This document shows positions 1 to 6,649 of a stretch of DNA of 9,644 nucleotides, piece after piece. The stretch is from positions 1-9,644 of the forward strand of contig JAUVLL010000091.1 of assembly GCA_030600745.1 (NCBI GenBank). Reading direction: 5' to 3'. The notes beneath the pieces are model-generated. The model had not been told where the DNA came from. It was given only the letters and a program-made list of their open reading frames with translations, and made no database searches. Within the stretch, counting starts at the first letter, position 1, and every line of letters begins with the position of its first letter. The DNA is from Spirochaetaceae bacterium. Its GTDB lineage: Bacteria; Spirochaetota; Spirochaetia; B11-G9. The position numbers and the translations under genes were made by a program.

Positions 1-917
1 ATAAAAAAATCATAACCCACAATCTTTAAATAGAGATAGTGACTGTCCCATTTCAGACTGGAGGGGATAAGACCTCCCCCTCTATAGGCAAGCTCAAAAA
101 GGAATGTCTGTAAGGCTGCAATTTTATCCTTCTCCGGTGTATAGTATCCCGAGTAACTTCCTTCGAAATGGATAATCGGATATTCATTTTCAAAATAGGA
201 ATCTATCACTAATGGTTTATTATTAAGACTTAATCTATTAATCAGATTTATTCCTGGTTCACTTGAAAAGGGTAATTTTGCAGTATTTAAAGAGTTTATG
301 CTTTTTTTAAGGATCCATAGTGGCGAAATAGATCCGGTACCTGAATGATTTATCTTAATACTGTCCGGTACATATCGAAAATCTAAATAAAAGAAGGCTG
401 AATTAAGTTCGGGGTAATAATTAGAGAGGTAATCTTTTGTGCCTAGCGGGTAGTCTTCTCCTTTACCAAATTCTGCTCCCATAAAAACTATATGAACGGT
501 TTGAGGAAGTTCTGCATTCTGTAATTTTTCAGCCAGAAAAAGAGCAACAGCAAGATTTGTCGAACCATCTCTTCCCGGGATTGATGATGCAGGGTGATTA
601 ATCGGAAAAATCATAAATATTTCGTTATCTGATTTTCCCTGAAGAACAGCATCAATCGTTACAGACCATGAATTAATAGTTTCAGATTCGGAAAGTTCAT
701 ACCTTTTAAAATTAATATCAAGATCTATTAAACGGGTTTCTATGAAGTCAGCAGCATTAGTCTCACCTTTGGAATTTTCAGTTCGTGGAAAAAATGACGA
801 AAAGGTGTTAAGATCTTTAAGAATGTGATAGTATGATAAATCAGATAACTCATTTGTAAAAATTGGAGTAACTGAAATCTGCAGCAGAAGAATGAGTATC
901 AGATAAAATCGTTTCAT
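1..917 (-). CDS. Exported M28-like zinc peptidase with a degenerate metal site, partial (C-terminus off the left edge)
   Basis: Read on the minus strand from ATG at 917 the frame stays open to the window edge (305 codons). An in-frame TAA lies three codons upstream, so this is the first possible start. No Shine-Dalgarno sequence is visible. The N-terminus (Lys-Arg, then a run of Leu/Ile up to about residue 18) is a signal peptide, so the protein is probably periplasmic or secreted. The M28 aminopeptidase layout is recognisable: H108, D117 in GRDGSTN, the FMGAE block with E149, D179 in YLDF, and a closing block YYTPEKD at 258-264. In typical M28 enzymes five residues bind two zinc ions. Here the second Glu of the GAEE motif is Phe150, and the final His of the HTxxD motif is Tyr259. 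The Asp of HxD is also absent. I infer a divergent enzyme or a non-catalytic relative. Family assignment rests on motif spacing alone. Confidence 0.7.
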   Translation of the reverse strand, partial: MKRFYLILILLLQISVTPIFTNELSDLSYYHILKDLNTFSSFFPRTENSKGETNAADFIETRLIDLDINFKRYELSESETINSWSVTIDAVLQGKSDNEIFMIFPINHPASSIPGRDGSTNLAVALFLAEKLQNAELPQTVHIVFMGAEFGKGEDYPLGTKDYLSNYYPELNSAFFYLDFRYVPDSIKINHSGTGSISPLWILKKSINSLNTAKLPFSSEPGINLINRLSLNNKPLVIDSYFENEYPIIHFEGSYSGYYTPEKDKIAALQTFLFELAYRGGGLIPSSLKWDSHYLYLKIVGYDFF

Positions 918-922
918 GTAAT

Positions 923-950
923 TTTACAATACGTGATATGTTTATATATC
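923..950 (+). promoter_or_regulatory. Possible sigma70-type promoter for the nitroreductase unit
   Basis: TTTACA (923-928) and TATATC (945-950) lie 16 bp apart on the plus strand, about 20 bp before the nitroreductase ATG. The site overlaps the proposed opposing promoter in the 52-bp divergent gap, so the two units may compete for polymerase. Weak evidence in AT-rich DNA. Confidence 0.25.
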
Positions 951-955
951 GTCAA
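926..955 (-). promoter_or_regulatory. Possible sigma70-type promoter for the M28-like gene
   Basis: On the minus strand TTGACG (950-955) and TATTGT (926-931) are separated by 18 bp. Predicted transcription would begin about 2-3 bases before the ATG at 917, which has no Shine-Dalgarno sequence. The -10 box matches consensus at only four of six positions, and the region is AT-rich, so chance is a real alternative. Confidence 0.3.
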
Positions 956-969
956 GATAGAGAGGTTGT

Positions 970-1479
970 ATGCAGGTCATTGATGAAATTAAAAACTGGG
1001 TTACAATAAGGAAATATACAAGTGAGGCTGTAGAATCTGATGTTCTGGAAAGGATCCTTGATGCAGGAATAAGAGCTCCGTCTGCAAAAAACAGACAACC
1101 CTGGAGATTTATAGCCTGCAGGAAGGATTCTGTCAGGGCAAAAATACAAAAAGCATCGTTTGGGCAGGACCATGTAGGTTCAGCACCTGTTATTATAGCT
1201 GCATGTACTACAAATACTGAATATAAAATGCCCAATGGGCAGAACGCCTACCCCATAGATATTTCAATGGCAGTATCATTTATGATGATACAGGCAAGAT
1301 CAGAGAAGCTTGGCACCTGTGTTGTAACTACTTATGATGAAACCGAGATAAAAGAGATATTAACCGTACCCTATTCGATGAGAGTTGTTATGCTGCTTCT
1401 TGTAGGGCATCCCGATGAGGATCCTCTTTTGACAAAACGTAAACTAAGAGAACGCGTTATTTCTTATAATCACTGGTAG
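970..1479 (+). CDS. Small nitroreductase-family FMN oxidoreductase
   Basis: At 169 residues this is a compact member of the nitroreductase superfamily, whose members are usually homodimeric FMN enzymes that use NAD(P)H to reduce nitro groups, quinones or other acceptors. The FMN-binding start is clear: W10-x-x-IRKY (10-16) and the signature APSAKNRQPWRF at 36-47. The C-terminal half carries the expected helix with an Asp (D-I-S-M-A-V), the GTCVV strand and a final VGHPDEDP segment. No membrane segment or signal is present, so it should be cytoplasmic. AGAGAGG at 959-965 is a Shine-Dalgarno sequence just before the ATG, which supports this start. It is divergent from the M28-like gene (52 bp between starts) and only 10 bp upstream of the DUF2161 gene, which suggests an operon. 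Substrate cannot be told from sequence. Confidence 0.88.
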   Translation: MQVIDEIKNWVTIRKYTSEAVESDVLERILDAGIRAPSAKNRQPWRFIACRKDSVRAKIQKASFGQDHVGSAPVIIAACTTNTEYKMPNGQNAYPIDISMAVSFMMIQARSEKLGTCVVTTYDETEIKEILTVPYSMRVVMLLLVGHPDEDPLLTKRKLRERVISYNHW

Positions 1480-1489
1480 TAGTGAAGTT

Positions 1490-2194
1490 TTGAAAGAAAC
1501 TGAACTATCTGAACCCTTAAGGTTATGGCTTACAAAGCAGGGATATGCTGTTTCCTGTGAAGTTAAAAATTGTGATATTGTGGCTCGAAAAAAGGGTGAA
1601 CTGATAATTATTGAATTGAAAATCAGGTTTTCTCTGGATTTAGTTTATCAGGCTGTAAACAGAAAGAATCTAACAGAATCAGTTTATGTTGCAGTTCCGG
1701 TTTTGCAAGGAAAAAAAACTATTCCAAAACTTAAAGAGGTTAAAAAATTACTTTACCGTCTGGAGGTAGGGTTAATTCTGGTTAGATTTCTAAAAACTAA
1801 AACGAGAGTGGAGATTGTATCTCATCCTGCCAAATTTAATCCAAGAAAAGCATCAAAAAAAAGGAATGCCATAATCAGAGAAATTGACGGAAGATATTCC
1901 GAGTTTAACAAAGGCGGCAGTGCCAATAAAGACCAACAGGTTAGTGCCTACAAGCAGCAGGCACTGGTCTGTGCCTGGTTATTGAATAAAAATGGTAATC
2001 TGTCCCCATCAGCCATTAGAAAATCCGGGGGAGGCATAAAAACTCAGCAGATACTTTCCGGAAATATCTATGGCTGGTTTGACAAAGTCAGCAGGGGTCT
2101 ATACACATTGAACCCCGCCGGTAAAAAGGCATTGAATATTTATAAAGAGGTATTAAAGGAAATAATCGGAAAGATTGATTTCAGGGATAAATAA
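1490..2194 (+). CDS. DUF2161 protein, putative PD-(D/E)XK phosphodiesterase with a C-terminal winged-helix-like part
   Basis: The 234-residue product matches the DUF2161 pattern from memory: an N-terminal MKETEL, then a nuclease-like core with E24, D29 in CDIVARKKGE and E42-L-K44 in IIIELK. This is followed by the family's Leu/Gln/Arg-rich helix (LDLVYQAVNRKN). D29 and E42xK44 fit a PD-(D/E)XK metal-binding core, so nucleic-acid cleavage is plausible but unproven; the family has no settled function known to me. Residues about 155-225 (ALVCAWLL, then IYGWFDKVSRGLYTL) look like a small winged-helix domain. The start is TTG at 1490, chosen because it matches the family N-terminus; there is no good Shine-Dalgarno sequence. 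Only 10 bp separate it from the nitroreductase stop, so it may be translated by coupling. Its stop lies 4 bp from the end of the convergent FGGY kinase gene. Confidence 0.75.
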   Translation: MKETELSEPLRLWLTKQGYAVSCEVKNCDIVARKKGELIIIELKIRFSLDLVYQAVNRKNLTESVYVAVPVLQGKKTIPKLKEVKKLLYRLEVGLILVRFLKTKTRVEIVSHPAKFNPRKASKKRNAIIREIDGRYSEFNKGGSANKDQQVSAYKQQALVCAWLLNKNGNLSPSAIRKSGGGIKTQQILSGNIYGWFDKVSRGLYTLNPAGKKALNIYKEVLKEIIGKIDFRDK

Positions 2195-2198
2195 TGAA

Positions 2199-3692
2199 TT
2201 ACAACTTACTTAAAAAAGTCTTAAAATACCCCTCAAACCCATCTATTTTAGAAGATTCAATTCTACTGAAATCAATATTTACAAATTCTTTTAGGTCCTT
2301 ATTTTCTTTCCCCTCATAAGCTCCTTTTCCAAGGAGTGCTGCCCCAAATGAAGTTGCTTCAGAAATATTGGTAATGTATACAGGAGATTTTGGAAAGATC
2401 GATGCAATCAGTTTTATGTAACTCTTGTTATGTCTGAATCCGCCTTCAATATAGACAGGTGAGCACGCAGGTGCATTTACTCTGTCTATAGCAACTTTAG
2501 TTTGTATGACAAGGGATAAAACAAGTATATGATATGCTTTTTCATAGTAATTAAAGAATTCAGGAATGCTGTTTCCTCCCTGCAGATCTGATAGTTGATA
2601 TACCTTGTTATTCTCAACTATTCTTGGTTCAGAGTCAGGAAATTGACCTGCTCCTTTGACAACTCCAGGAAGTATAAAGTTGTTACTCTCTTTTAATATT
2701 TGTTCCGCTAAAATTATATCCAGTTCAGGAAAATCATCTCTGTTATGAAGTTTTTTCAGGATATCAGTATAAATTTCGAACTCCAATCCGCCCATAAAAA
2801 TAGCGGTTTTTACCAGCCCCTTGTTGGCTGAGATATTGTAGAATACCATCTTGCCAAGTTCTTCTTTGGTAAATGAAAGCTCTTTAGTGGGATGCATTAC
2901 TACACACCATGTGCCTGTAGAATTAAGGATAAAGTTTTCCTCTCCGTGTATCAGGTATGGGAGTAGTGATGAATTGGAATCATGTATTCCTGTTGTTACG
3001 ATAGTATCAGGATCAAGTTTGGTTTTTTCTGCAGTTTCTTCTGAAATTTTGCCAAGGATATCTCCCGGTTTATTAATATTTTCAGGAAGTTTGGAAAGTA
3101 TTCCCAGTTTATCAGCAACATCAGACCATCGCCATTCTTTGAAATCCCATAGGTAACTATGGCATCCTGCATATGTAAAATCAGCTGCTGCTTTTCCCGT
3201 TAGTTTATAACTGAAGTATTGTGGATAAAAAAGTATCTTCTCTGTTTTTTCAAAATCTACGGGGAATCGTTTTTTTAGAAAGTAGAGCAGTTTTGCATAG
3301 TTTATAAGGGGCTTTACCTCTGCTGTTGCTGTTTTTACCTGCAGCGCATCCCTTGCTCCTACAAGATTGTAAAATTCATCGTGGAATTCCTCACTAACTT
3401 CATTAGTATAGGCTACTACCGGAATAGAAGGATTCCCCTTCTTGTCAATACATACCCCCGTTGCACCATGGGTTGTAACTGAAATAACCTTTATGGGATA
3501 TTTAGATCCCATAGTTTTTAGACCTGCTATAAACCAGGAATCAATTCCCCGGGTATTTTCTATATCCAGATCCTCATATTTTAATGTAGGAAAAGATGAG
3601 TAAATAGAATCAATTTGTTTAAGATTATTATCAAAAATTACAAGTTTTTTATTTGTTTTACCTATGTCAAGAACAGCAATTGCGTAATCCAT
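2199..3692 (-). CDS. FGGY-family carbohydrate kinase (fuculokinase/rhamnulokinase-like, substrate unknown)
   Basis: The 497-residue length is typical for FGGY sugar kinases, cytoplasmic enzymes that move the gamma-phosphate of ATP to a sugar or polyol. Visible motifs in order: D9-IGKTNKK (phosphate-1), THGATG (sugar-side loop), H237-D238 in GIHDSNSS with D238 as likely catalytic base, N257-STGTW (phosphate-2), and E416-GGFRHNKS with SEATSFGAALLG (adenine-binding region). The DIGKTN start and THG loop resemble the rhamnulokinase/fuculokinase side of the family, but I cannot name the sugar. AAGGGAG (complement of 3703-3709) sits 10 bases before the ATG. The gene lies 32 bp downstream of the DeoR gene on the same strand, so it is probably repressed by DeoR and relieved by a phosphorylated sugar. 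No transporter or isomerase is in the window. The gene is intact. Confidence 0.88.
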   Translation of the reverse strand: MDYAIAVLDIGKTNKKLVIFDNNLKQIDSIYSSFPTLKYEDLDIENTRGIDSWFIAGLKTMGSKYPIKVISVTTHGATGVCIDKKGNPSIPVVAYTNEVSEEFHDEFYNLVGARDALQVKTATAEVKPLINYAKLLYFLKKRFPVDFEKTEKILFYPQYFSYKLTGKAAADFTYAGCHSYLWDFKEWRWSDVADKLGILSKLPENINKPGDILGKISEETAEKTKLDPDTIVTTGIHDSNSSLLPYLIHGEENFILNSTGTWCVVMHPTKELSFTKEELGKMVFYNISANKGLVKTAIFMGGLEFEIYTDILKKLHNRDDFPELDIILAEQILKESNNFILPGVVKGAGQFPDSEPRIVENNKVYQLSDLQGGNSIPEFFNYYEKAYHILVLSLVIQTKVAIDRVNAPACSPVYIEGGFRHNKSYIKLIASIFPKSPVYITNISEATSFGAALLGKGAYEGKENKDLKEFVNIDFSRIESSKIDGFEGYFKTFLSKL

Positions 3693-3724
3693 GTTTCCGG
3701 ATCTCCCTTAAATTTAGTCAGTAT

Positions 3725-4480
3725 TCAGACCAGTTCAACACTTAGACCGGACTCAATCAGTTTCTCATAAATTTTTTTACTTAAACCTTTATCTGTAATT
3801 ATTTTATCCATCCGGGCAAGGGGGAATATCTTTACAAAACCATTTTTTCCATACTTACTGGAATCGGTTACAGTAATAACCTGCTCAGCATGATCTGTCA
3901 TCTTTTTAAAGATCTCTGCACCCTCTGCAAGATGTGTTGTAAGGCCTGTCTCCAGGGAAAAACCGCCAGTTCCAAGAAATGCATACTTAACATGATACTC
4001 TTCAATATCTCTTAGTGCCATTGGGCCTACTATTGCCTCGGTAGATGGTCTGAACTCACCTCCTACAAGAGTCAGGTGGAGAGCAGGGTTTATTCTGGCA
4101 TATGTGAATACAAGGGTGGAGTTTGTGACAATATGTATATCTCTTTTACCAAGCAGATATCTGGGGATAAGGGAAGATGTACTTCCATCGTTTATCATTA
4201 CAGTATCACCGTCTTCTATCATTGCAGCGGCAGCTTTGGCAATTCTCTCTTTTTCTGAGCGCATTTTTTTCTGTCCTTCCAGTATGGCCGGATGATAGGC
4301 AGGGAATGCTCCTCCCCGCATACGGACAATAACCCCTTTTTCTTCAAGTGAACCAAGATCACTTCTTATGGTGACTGTGGAAACATTAAACACCTTACTT
4401 AAACTGTTTACTGTCTGATTCTGATTTTCTGTGAGTATATCGAGAATTTTCTTTTCCCGTTCTGAAAGGCTTATATTCAC
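3725..4480 (-). CDS. DeoR-family transcriptional repressor of sugar metabolism
   Basis: A full-length (251-residue) DeoR-family regulator. Residues 6-57 form the winged helix-turn-helix (SEREKKILDIL, then VSTVTIRSDLGSLEEKGVIVRMRGG). Residues about 74-235 form the ribose-isomerase-like effector domain, with NDGSTSS, TNST, VGGEF, GTGGF and the conserved TDSSK near the C-terminus. Members usually bind operator repeats and release DNA on binding a sugar phosphate. The start is GTG at 4480, backed by a strong Shine-Dalgarno AAGAGGAG (complement of 4487-4494) 6 bases away. It leads a two-gene unit with the FGGY kinase, so the kinase product is a natural inducer candidate. The upstream dyad at 4536-4569 is a candidate autoregulatory operator. 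The usual Asp-Ser/Ala-Gly-Thr-Thr effector loop reads Asn-Asp-Gly-Ser-Thr here, a modest variation. Confidence 0.9.
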   Translation of the reverse strand: MNISLSEREKKILDILTENQNQTVNSLSKVFNVSTVTIRSDLGSLEEKGVIVRMRGGAFPAYHPAILEGQKKMRSEKERIAKAAAAMIEDGDTVMINDGSTSSLIPRYLLGKRDIHIVTNSTLVFTYARINPALHLTLVGGEFRPSTEAIVGPMALRDIEEYHVKYAFLGTGGFSLETGLTTHLAEGAEIFKKMTDHAEQVITVTDSSKYGKNGFVKIFPLARMDKIITDKGLSKKIYEKLIESGLSVELV

Positions 4481-4535
4481 TTGATTCTCCTCTTTTAAGC
4501 AAAGTCAGTTTACAATATCTTTCACTTCGCTTTCA

Positions 4536-4569
4536 AGAGGCTTTCTTAATTAATTATTTAAGAGCCTCT
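4536..4569. promoter_or_regulatory. Inverted repeat in the DeoR leader, candidate operator
   Basis: AGAGGCT (4536-4542) pairs with AGCCTCT (4563-4569), and CTTAA (4545-4549) pairs with TTAAG (4558-4562). A two-base bulge interrupts the left arm and the spacer is 8 bp. Neither strand has a T-run after it, so it is not a terminator. It lies 56 bp upstream of the DeoR start, overlapping a weak -35/-10 candidate on the minus strand. That placement suits an operator for self-repression; an mRNA hairpin is the alternative. Confidence 0.45.
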
Positions 4570-4592
4570 GGATCAAAGTAACAATAATTTGT

Positions 4593-4621
4593 TTGCACTG
4601 TAAATATGTTTGTGTTAACAT
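4593..4621 (+). promoter_or_regulatory. Possible sigma70-type promoter for the histidine kinase
   Basis: TTGCAC (4593-4598) and TAACAT (4616-4621) lie 17 bp apart and would place transcription near the ATG at 4628. Both boxes are poor matches (three and four of six). The -10 element sits inside the right arm of the inverted repeat at 4604-4623. Confidence 0.2.
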
Positions 4622-4623
4622 AT
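4604..4623. promoter_or_regulatory. Perfect 7-bp inverted repeat directly upstream of the histidine kinase start
   Basis: ATATGTT (4604-4610) and AACATAT (4617-4623) are exact reverse complements around a 6-bp spacer, ending 4 bp before the kinase ATG. This is a suitable place for a repressor or autoregulatory protein to block transcription. If it lies in the mRNA it could instead form a hairpin beside the start codon. The binding protein cannot be named. Confidence 0.4.
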
Positions 4624-4627
4624 CCGG

Positions 4628-6649
4628 ATGGTAAAACCTGTCTTTTTTTCTCAACTGAAGAGAACAAGAATAAGGATGTATTTTGCCCTTATCTTTGTTT
4701 TTGTAACTATGCTGATTATTCTGATATTTCTGGCCGGTAGTTATAAACAGAATTTAATTGATATGCGTAAAAAGGAGCTGCAGCGACAGGTCTCCATCAG
4801 TCTGAACACTATTACCCCGATTATTAATTCTTATGAAAACGGTTCTATTAGTAAGTATGAAGCTATTGAGCAGGTTCGCGAGCTTGTCCGGCGTATGACC
4901 TACAGAAGTGAAACTATGGATAATTATGTTTTTATGAGTACCTATGACGGTATAATGTTGGTTCAGCCATTGGAACCATCACTGGAAGGTACTTATCAGC
5001 TTGAAGCCAGGGATTCTGACGGGAACTATTATATTAAAGACCTTATCAGTGCAGCTCAAAGTCCGGAAGGACATGGTTTTGTTATCTATAAGTATCCTCC
5101 CCCGGGAACAGACAATTCCGGGGAAAAATTATCTTATGTACTCGGGCTTTCTTCACTGGAATGTTATCTGGGAACAGGAATGTTTTTTAATGATATCGAT
5201 TTTCTTTTCAAAAAATACCTGATTGGACCTTCGATTGTTATTCTTGCCAGTTTTATTTCCATTCTGTTGCTGATGTTTATTTACCTGCAGCCTCTGACCT
5301 CCTGTTTGAAGATACTGCTGGATACCTTTCATCTTATTTCCGTACAACCGGAAACCTGCCCGGCAGTGCCTGTGGCTCAGTTTGCCACTGATTCGGATGA
5401 ATATGAGATTCTAAACGGATTTGAGGGGATGCTTGAATCTGTTTTCACTTATCGTCATGAATTACATCAATCGGAAAAAAAATACCGGCAGTTGTATGAA
5501 GAGAGCCAGGGGGTAAGAATCCTGCTGGACAGGAAAGGGATAATTCGTGATGTAAACAACTCTTTTTCATTTGAACTTGGATTCTCAAAAGAGGAGCTGA
5601 TAGGACAGAATTTTGTTAGTCTTGTGCTTCCACTAGCAAAAGAGACAATTCGCCGTATATTTGAGTTGTGTTTTTCAGAGACATACACACATGCAGAAGA
5701 TGTTGATATTTATGACTCTTCCGGAAAAGTCCACACAATTCTTTTTTCTGAAAGTTTTATATTACCGGAATTACCCGATCAGGTTTTACTTACAGGGGTT
5801 GATATAACCAATCGAAAGATTGCGGAACGACAGGCGGAAATACAGCGTGAACAACTGGTCCAGGCAGATAAATTTTCTTCTTTGGGTATTCTTGTTGCCG
5901 GAGTAGCCCATGAAATAAATAATCCTAATCAGTTTATTATGTCAAATGCAGATTTGGTTACTGGCTTCTGGAAAGATATAAGAGTTGTTTTGGATGAGTA
6001 TTATGACAGTAACGGAGACTTTTCAATTAATGGATTCCCTTATATGGAATTGCGGAATAAAGTTCCGGGATATTTGAACGGTCTGACTGAAGGCGCTCAA
6101 CGGATCGATAAAATTGTCAGAGATCTGAAGACTTATTCTGGAAATAATGAAAATGGATCTATGGTGAGAGTTGACCTTAATAAAATAATTGAAGCTTCGA
6201 TAAATCTTTGTTTCAACCTCATTAAAAATTCCACTGATAATCTGTCGGTCTCCCTGTATAAACAGCTTCCTGAGATTATGGGAAACCCGCAAAGGCTTGA
6301 ACAGGTAATTATTAACCTTATTCAGAATGCCTGTGAGGCTCTGGAGGATCGTACAGATGAGCTTATTATATCCAGCTTTTTTGACTATGATGAGAATAGT
6401 GTCGAAATTGTGGTAGAAGATAAAGGGGTTGGAATCCCGCAGGAAAATCTGGAGAAGATTTGCCTTCCCCTTTTTACTACCAATCGTGAAAAAGGTGGAA
6501 CCGGACTGGGTCTGTCTGTATCCAAAGGTATTGTGGATGAACATAATGGACAACTCATTTTTAAATCCCAACCTGGTGAAGGTACTACAGTTCTCCTTTC
6601 CCTGCCTTCTGATGAAAAACAATTCTATTCTGAAAAAGGAGAATCCTGA
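4628..6649 (+). CDS. Membrane sensor histidine kinase (sCache - degenerate HAMP - PAS - HEINNPN-type kinase core)
   Basis: This 673-residue kinase should autophosphorylate on H428 and pass phosphate to the response regulator that follows. Order of parts: TM1 at about 18-38; an extracytoplasmic single-Cache domain at about 45-195 (YVFMSTYDGIMLVQP, then DGNYYIKDLI); TM2 at about 197-220; a weak HAMP-like stretch ending near 275; PAS at about 280-400 (GIIRDVNNSFSFELGFSKEELIG, closing TGVDITNRK). The H-box is KFSSLGILVAGVAHEINNPN, followed by the long linker (VLDEYY..GDF..RIDKIVRDLKTYS) typical of this kinase subgroup. ATPase motifs are N567 (N-box), D598-KGVGIP (G1), PLFTTN (F-box), G624-TGLGL (G2) and GEGTT. 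All key residues are present. sCache sensors usually bind small organic ligands. The ATG at 4628 is the first possible start (in-frame TAA at 4616) but lacks a Shine-Dalgarno sequence; ATG 4676 (Met17) is an alternative that would leave TM1 intact. Confidence 0.92.
   Translation: MVKPVFFSQLKRTRIRMYFALIFVFVTMLIILIFLAGSYKQNLIDMRKKELQRQVSISLNTITPIINSYENGSISKYEAIEQVRELVRRMTYRSETMDNYVFMSTYDGIMLVQPLEPSLEGTYQLEARDSDGNYYIKDLISAAQSPEGHGFVIYKYPPPGTDNSGEKLSYVLGLSSLECYLGTGMFFNDIDFLFKKYLIGPSIVILASFISILLLMFIYLQPLTSCLKILLDTFHLISVQPETCPAVPVAQFATDSDEYEILNGFEGMLESVFTYRHELHQSEKKYRQLYEESQGVRILLDRKGIIRDVNNSFSFELGFSKEELIGQNFVSLVLPLAKETIRRIFELCFSETYTHAEDVDIYDSSGKVHTILFSESFILPELPDQVLLTGVDITNRKIAERQAEIQREQLVQADKFSSLGILVAGVAHEINNPNQFIMSNADLVTGFWKDIRVVLDEYYDSNGDFSINGFPYMELRNKVPGYLNGLTEGAQRIDKIVRDLKTYSGNNENGSMVRVDLNKIIEASINLCFNLIKNSTDNLSVSLYKQLPEIMGNPQRLEQVIINLIQNACEALEDRTDELIISSFFDYDENSVEIVVEDKGVGIPQENLEKICLPLFTTNREKGGTGLGLSVSKGIVDEHNGQLIFKSQPGEGTTVLLSLPSDEKQFYSEKGES

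Noticed and set aside
1311..1326. Near-consensus sigma54 promoter (TGGCAC-N5-TTGTA) on the plus strand
   Set aside because: It lies inside the nitroreductase reading frame, encodes the family-typical GTCVV strand, and the -12 core is GT instead of GC.
2195..2198. Bidirectional terminator between the convergent DUF2161 and FGGY kinase genes
   Set aside because: Only 4 bp separate the stop codons and no GC-rich hairpin with a T-run is visible; the transcripts probably overlap.
4536..4569. Inverted repeat as a transcription terminator
   Set aside because: No T-run follows on either strand, and it sits between divergent gene starts where no transcript should end.
6023..6622. 199-codon open frame on the minus strand
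   Set aside because: Entirely antisense to the conserved ATPase region of the histidine kinase; its product shows no recognisable domain.
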